From NCBI GenBank assembly GCA_023426345.1, contig JAFAAX010000014.1, positions 1 through 8,234 of the forward strand: a stretch of DNA of 8,234 nucleotides, in the 5' to 3' direction. The first letter of the stretch is position 1; every line of letters starts with the position of its first letter. The notes under the pieces are model-generated. The model was not told the DNA's origin and did not search any database. It saw nothing but the letters and a program-made list of their open reading frames with translations. Position numbers and translations under genes: made by a program. Shown one piece after another: positions 5,290-8,234 of the stretch. Source of the stretch: Actinomycetes bacterium. Lineage in GTDB: Bacteria; Actinomycetota; Actinomycetes; Actinomycetales; Actinomycetaceae.

Positions 5290-5832
5290 ATGACCACCCC
5301 CGACTTCGTTCTGGACCTGCGCCGCCACGTCGGGCACGCGCCGTTGTGGATGCCCGGCTGCACGGCGGTCGTCACGCGGACGCGCCCCGGCGGCCAGCGG
5401 GACGAGCCGGTGTCTGGGACCGGGGAGCACGTGGAGATCCTGTGCGTGCGCCGAGCGGACGACGGCCGGTGGACGCCGGTCACCGGCATCGTCGATCCCG
5501 GCGAGGAGCCGGCCGCCGCGTGCGAGCGGGAGGTGCGCGAGGAGGCCGGGGTGCGCGCCCGGGCGCGACGCCTGGTCGGCGTCGAGGTCGTCGGCCCGGT
5601 CACCTACGACAACGGCGACGTGTCGACGTATCTGGACACGGCGTTCTGGTTGGAGTGGATCTCGGGGGAGCCCTACCCCGCCGACGGGGAGAACACGGAG
5701 GCCCGGTTCTTCCCCGTCGACGGGCTTCCCGCGATGAACGAGCGGTTCACCCGGACCATCGCCCGAGCCCTGTCCGGCGAGGCCGAGGCGCAGTTCGTGG
5801 AGTCGCCTCCCGCCCTCCGCCCCCCGTCGTGA
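5290..5832 (+). CDS. Nudix hydrolase
   Basis: A 180-residue cytosolic pyrophosphohydrolase. The complete Nudix box occupies residues 66-88: Gly66, five residues, Glu72, seven residues, Arg80-Glu81-Val82, then Glu84-Glu85, Gly87-Val88. This exactly fits GX5EX7REUXEEXGU, so the Mg-binding glutamates are intact. The N-terminal VGHAPLWMPGCTAVV (14-28) and the C-terminal ENTEARFFPVDGLPAM (134-149) resemble a common actinobacterial Nudix subgroup. Substrate (nucleotide sugar, oxidised nucleotide, dinucleotide) cannot be deduced. The open frame begins at 5194, but ATG 5290 is chosen because it opens the conserved fold and has a -10 element at leaderless distance. The gene is divergent from the carbonic anhydrase-like gene over 89 bases. 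Its stop codon overlaps the first unit of a 22-bp repeat array, so the last residues (PPALRPPS) may have been reshaped by arrival of that repeat. Confidence 0.88.
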   Translation: MTTPDFVLDLRRHVGHAPLWMPGCTAVVTRTRPGGQRDEPVSGTGEHVEILCVRRADDGRWTPVTGIVDPGEEPAAACEREVREEAGVRARARRLVGVEVVGPVTYDNGDVSTYLDTAFWLEWISGEPYPADGENTEARFFPVDGLPAMNERFTRTIARALSGEAEAQFVESPPALRPPS

Positions 5833-5918
5833 CTTCGGTCCCCTTCTCCGCCGACTTCGGTCCTCTTCTCCGCCGAGTTCGGTGCTGTGTCGCCGTGAGT
5901 TCGGTGCTTGTGGCGCGT
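5831..5918 (+). repeat. Left array: four 22-bp tandem units
   Basis: Units start at 5831, 5853, 5875 and 5897, each opening with GACTTCGGT or GAGTTCGGT. Units 1 and 2 differ at one base; units 3 and 4 keep only the 9-base head and diverge behind it. There are no spacers, so it is not a CRISPR array. The first unit overlaps the Nudix stop codon (5830-5832). Confidence 0.85.
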
Positions 5919-6000
5919 GGGTCCGCGGGGTGTCCGCCGGTGCGGGTGTGAGCGAGGGGGCTGTCCGCGAGGGAGGGTGTGCGAGATCGCTTGTCGCACG

Positions 6001-6088
6001 GGGATCTGCCCGTGGGGAAGCGGAATGCTCGCGGGGCAGCTCTATGGCGCTTCCCTGCGAGCAATTGCCTTCCCCGAGGCCAGATCCC
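6001..6088. repeat. Inner 32-bp imperfect inverted repeat
   Basis: Arms 6001-6032 and 6057-6088 match at 25 of 32 positions. Exact blocks are GGGATCTG, GGGGAAG and GCTCGC, and the spacer is 24 bases. Related GGCAGATC/CTTCCCCGCG pieces recur at about 6098-6118, so the palindrome may have grown from smaller repeated units. Confidence 0.65.
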
Positions 6089-6152
6089 TTTCCCGCGGGC
6101 AGATCACTTCCCCGCGCGGGGTGGTCGTCCTCGTGTCCGGGCGCCCGCGCCC

Positions 6153-6171
6153 GCGCCGGCGCAGCCGGCGC
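6153..6171. repeat. Perfect 8-bp GC hairpin
   Basis: GCGCCGGC (6153-6160), GCA, GCCGGCGC (6164-6171). It has a terminator-like stem but no T-tract on either side. Confidence 0.5.
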
Positions 6172-6181
6172 CGCCCTCGTC

Positions 6182-6247
6182 AATCGGCGCGGGAACCGAA
6201 CTCGCGGGAGAAGAGAACCGAAGTCGCGGGGAAAGAGAACCGAAGTC
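6182..6247 (-). repeat. Right array: three 22-bp tandem units, inverted relative to the left array
   Basis: ACCGAACTC (6195-6203), ACCGAAGTC (6217-6225) and ACCGAAGTC (6239-6247) recur at exactly 22-bp intervals. The intervening GCGGG(A/G)(G/A)AAGAGA is conserved. The outermost unit (from 6182) is degenerate apart from its end. The polypurine tract that follows (6250-6274) may be a decayed further unit. Confidence 0.8.
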
Positions 6248-6325
6248 GCGGGAGGGGAGAGGAGAGGAGGGGAACCTGACGGCGCCGCGGGTACGGCGCG
6301 CCCCTCCCGGTTGCCGCTCCATCTG

Positions 6326-6354
6326 TTGCGGGCGGCGCGGCCCGGTGGTGGGAT
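6326..6354 (+). promoter_or_regulatory. Candidate promoter for ohr, leaderless
   Basis: TTGCGG (6326-6331), a 17-base spacer, then TGGGAT (6349-6354), which ends 7 bases before the ATG at 6362. The spacing is ideal although each hexamer is a modest match, and no SD precedes the ATG beyond the -10 bases themselves. Confidence 0.4.
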
Positions 6355-6361
6355 GGGTCAC

Positions 6362-6808
6362 ATGACGAACACACCTGAGAGCATCGTGTACACCGCCGTC
6401 GCCCAGGCCACGGGCGGGCGCAGCGGCACCTCCACCTCGACCGACCCCGACCTGTCGCTCGACCTGCGCACCCCGAAGTCCATGGGCGGGCGCGGGGACG
6501 GGACCAATCCCGAGCAGCTCTTCGCGATGGGCTACGGCGCCTGCTTCCAGGGCGCCATGGGATTGGCCGCCGCGGACGCGGACGCCGCGACCAAGAAGGC
6601 GCTCCGCGACTCCGTCGTGCGCACGTCGGTCTCGCTGGGCCCCGAGGGCGAGTCCTTCGCCATCGCCGTCGCCATCGAGGTCTATGTCCCCGGCGTGGAG
6701 CTCGACGCCGTGCAGGCGCTGGCGGAGCGCACCCACGAGCTCTGCCCCTACTCCAAGGCGACGCGGGGCAACGTGCCGGTGACGGTCAAGGCGATCGCCG
6801 CGCTGTGA
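6362..6808 (+). CDS. ohr: Ohr-type organic hydroperoxide reductase (OsmC/Ohr superfamily)
   Basis: A 148-residue cytosolic thiol peroxidase of normal Ohr length (about 140-150). Residues expected at the Ohr active site are present: Arg20 in ATGGRSG, Glu51 in TNPEQLF, Cys61 in GYGACFQGAM and Cys128 in ELCPYSKATRGN. This pattern marks Ohr rather than OsmC. Characterised Ohr enzymes reduce organic and fatty-acid hydroperoxides through this cysteine pair, recycled by lipoylated proteins. The start at 6362 is preferred over ATG 6353 (three residues earlier) because of the leaderless promoter spacing. The much longer open frame from 5882 only translates repeat DNA. No ohrR-like MarR gene is in the window, so its usual peroxide sensor must be elsewhere or absent. 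It is a single-gene unit, convergent with the aminopeptidase gene across 106 bases. Confidence 0.92.
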   Translation: MTNTPESIVYTAVAQATGGRSGTSTSTDPDLSLDLRTPKSMGGRGDGTNPEQLFAMGYGACFQGAMGLAAADADAATKKALRDSVVRTSVSLGPEGESFAIAVAIEVYVPGVELDAVQALAERTHELCPYSKATRGNVPVTVKAIAAL

Positions 6809-6831
6809 CGCGGAGGACGGCGCTGGCGCGA

Positions 6832-6877
6832 GAAAGTGACGTCGCAACGCCGACCGCCGCGTTCCCGCCTCAACTTC
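6832..6877. repeat. Imperfect hairpin between ohr and the aminopeptidase gene
   Basis: Arms 6832-6850 and 6859-6877 pair at 13 of 19 positions around an 8-base loop, with an exact AACGC/GCGTT core. The segment 6842-6872 is a near-copy of 500-530 at the other end of the window. It lies between convergent genes and could act as a weak bidirectional terminator, but no T-tract is seen. Confidence 0.45.
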
Positions 6878-6914
6878 CCGCAGCCCGCCGCCGACGGACT
6901 CCGGGGGACGGCCG

Positions 6915-8234
6915 TCAGGCTCCCAGCCAGTAGGCCTCCAGGGCGGCGGACAGCCCGAGGAGGTCATCGATGTGGCTCATCTCCCGGGCGGAATGCATCG
7001 ATAGCAGGCCGATGCCCACATCGACCGTGGTGATCCCCAGGCGCGTCGCCGTGATCGGGCCGATCGTCGACCCGCAGGGCATCGCGTTGTTCGACACGAA
7101 GGCCTGATGGGCGACGCCCGCGGCCTCGCACGAGCGGTTCCACAGGGCCGTGCCGACGGCGTCGCTCGCGTAGCGCTGGGAGGCATTGATCTTGACCATC
7201 GGGCCGCGCCCCATCACGGGGCGGGTGTCCGGGTCGTGGCGGTCCGCGTAGTTCGGGTGGACCGAGTGCCCGGCGTCGGAGGAGACGCACGACGAGGCCG
7301 CGATCATCCGGGCCGTCCCCTCCGCGTCCCGGCCGAGCGCCGCGGCCGTGCGGCGCAGGACGTCCTCCAGGATCGGACCGGCGGCGCCGGAGCGGGTGGC
7401 GGAGCCGACCTCCTCATGGTTGAAGCAGGCGAGGACCCAGACGTCGCCGGCGACGGGCGGGAACGAGGGCGACGCCTCGCCTCCCGCGCCGGTGCCGCCG
7501 CCCGCGGAGGCGAGGCGCTCGAGGGCGGCGAGCGCCGCATGCACGGAGGACAGGTTGTCCTGCCGGCCCGCGGCGACGAACTGACCGTCCGAGCCGAAGA
7601 ACCCCGGGCCCTGGGAGGCCACGAGGAACAGATCGCAGGCCGCGATGTCCGTCGCCGCGTCCAGCCCGGCGTCGAGGGCGACGCGCTCGAGGACATCCGC
7701 GTCCGGCTGATCGACCGTCCACACCGGGTGGAGATGGCGCTGTGGGTCGAGGCGCAGCCCGTCGGGGTTGACGCCGCGGTCCAGATGGATGGCCAGCTGG
7801 GGGATGCGGGCGAGCGCGCCCGTGCGCACCAGCACCTCTCGCCCGTCGCGCGTGAGGAGGCGCCCCGCCACGGCCAGCTCGCGGTCGAGCCAGGAGTTCC
7901 AGATCATCCCGCCGTAGACCTCGACGCCCAACTGGCCCCATCCGTCGGCGGTGGCGGTCGACGGGTTCGGCTTGAGGGAGAACATCGGGGAGTCCGTGTG
8001 GGCGCCGACGATCCGGAAGCCGGCGTCCGGGGCGACCTCCTGCGGGACCACCCAGGCCATCGCCGCGCCGTCGCGGACCAGGACGTGTCCGCCCGGGCTC
8101 GCGTCCCACGGCTCGCGCTCATCCTGGCGGGCGAACCCGGCGTCGGCCAGGCGCTGGGCGACCAGGTCGGCGGCATGGTAGGCCGTCGGGCTGTCGGCGA
8201 GGAAGCGCGTGTAGTCGAGGGCGTGCTCCTGGGC
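6915..8234 (-). CDS. M18 family aminopeptidase (aspartyl aminopeptidase type), 5' end cut by window
   Basis: 439 residues are visible and the frame is open to the right edge. The first visible residues (AQEHALDYTRFLADSPTAYH) match the normal M18 N-terminus, so only a few residues are missing. Expected metal and catalytic residues are present in visible numbering: His79 in GAHTDSP (with Asp81), Asp226 in GRQDNL, Glu274-Glu275 in FNHEEVGS, Asp320 in SSDAGHSVHPNY and His414 in SMHSARE. The 94-residue interval between the last two equals that in human DNPEP as I recall it. M18 enzymes are cytosolic two-zinc TET dodecamers that remove N-terminal acidic or other residues from peptides. A Gly/Ala/Ser/Pro-rich insertion (about 244-262, between Asp226 and the Glu pair) is unusual and probably a surface loop. 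ATG at 8060 is an internal methionine, not the start. Confidence 0.93.
   Translation of the reverse strand, partial: AQEHALDYTRFLADSPTAYHAADLVAQRLADAGFARQDEREPWDASPGGHVLVRDGAAMAWVVPQEVAPDAGFRIVGAHTDSPMFSLKPNPSTATADGWGQLGVEVYGGMIWNSWLDRELAVAGRLLTRDGREVLVRTGALARIPQLAIHLDRGVNPDGLRLDPQRHLHPVWTVDQPDADVLERVALDAGLDAATDIAACDLFLVASQGPGFFGSDGQFVAAGRQDNLSSVHAALAALERLASAGGGTGAGGEASPSFPPVAGDVWVLACFNHEEVGSATRSGAAGPILEDVLRRTAAALGRDAEGTARMIAASSCVSSDAGHSVHPNYADRHDPDTRPVMGRGPMVKINASQRYASDAVGTALWNRSCEAAGVAHQAFVSNNAMPCGSTIGPITATRLGITTVDVGIGLLSMHSAREMSHIDDLLGLSAALEAYWLGA

Larger units (their letters stand above)
5831..6247. repeat. 417-bp nested palindromic element (MITE- or BIME-like)
   Basis: The outer arms 5831-5883 and 6195-6247 are inverted copies. 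By hand alignment 44 of 53 positions match and no gap is needed. Each arm is built from 22-bp tandem units. An inner inverted repeat (6001-6032 with 6057-6088) has nearly the same centre (6044.5 against 6039). No transposase, no recognisable reading frame and no obvious target-site duplication are present. It occupies most of the gap between the Nudix and ohr genes, which holds no gene I can support. Confidence 0.7.

Noticed and set aside
3887..5293. 468-codon open frame on the plus strand
   Set aside because: It is antisense to the CxDxR/H-x9-C protein and the TSUP gene, and its translation has no recognisable fold or motif.
3162..5603. 813-codon open frame on the minus strand
   Set aside because: Its translation is Arg/Pro/Gly low complexity and lies out of frame over the TSUP and carbonic anhydrase-like genes. 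It is a high-GC shadow.
5197..6183. Minus-strand open frame of 328 codons across the Nudix gene and the repeat element
   Set aside because: It covers both the antisense of a well-supported Nudix gene and non-coding repeats. The protein is low complexity.
5831..6247. CRISPR array
   Set aside because: The period equals the repeat length, there are no unique spacers, and the two arrays are in inverted orientation.
5882..6361. N-terminal extension of ohr, about 160 codons
   Set aside because: It translates the palindromic repeat DNA. Ohr proteins are about 140-150 residues and the conserved fold starts at 6362.

Overview
The window is very GC-rich, with short intergenic gaps and strong G/C bias at third codon positions. 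Its gene content (a DUF5692-type membrane protein, an actinobacterial Nudix hydrolase, an M18 aminopeptidase, an Ohr-type OsmC protein) suggests a high-GC actinobacterium. An oral or mucosal Actinomyces/Schaalia-like organism is my best guess. That is inference from composition and gene content; there is no rRNA or other marker here.

Layout. (1) 1-514, minus: 5' part of a DegT/DnrJ/EryC1-like PLP aminotransferase, translated 13 bases downstream of a TetR/DhaS-like regulator (528-1178, minus). (2) 1179-1451: a divergent control region with a DhaS-like operator candidate and several strong inverted repeats. It faces a nine-helix DUF5692-type membrane protein (1452-2444, plus). (3) 2445-2641: a structured leader ahead of an FMN-dependent NADH:quinone oxidoreductase of the AzoR family (2642-3265, plus). 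(4) 3329-5200, minus: a two-gene unit in which a cadmium/beta-type carbonic anhydrase-like protein is followed 17 bases later by a TauE/SafE (TSUP) anion exporter. (5) 5290-5832, plus: a Nudix hydrolase, divergent from (4). Both genes of this pair look leaderless. (6) 5833-6352: about 520 non-coding bases dominated by a 417-bp nested palindromic element. It has 53-bp imperfect arms made of 22-bp tandem units and an inner 32-bp inverted repeat with almost the same centre. (7) 6362-6808, plus: an Ohr peroxidase. (8) 6915-8234, minus: an M18 aspartyl aminopeptidase lacking only a few N-terminal residues.

How the genes fit together: AzoR and Ohr both handle reactive electrophiles or peroxides, but they are separate transcription units. 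The clearest functional unit is the carbonic anhydrase-like/TSUP pair. The TetR-like gene probably controls itself, the aminotransferase and the divergent membrane protein. The most unusual structure is the palindromic element at 5831-6247. No tRNA, rRNA, CRISPR array, insertion-sequence transposase or canonical U-tract terminator was seen.
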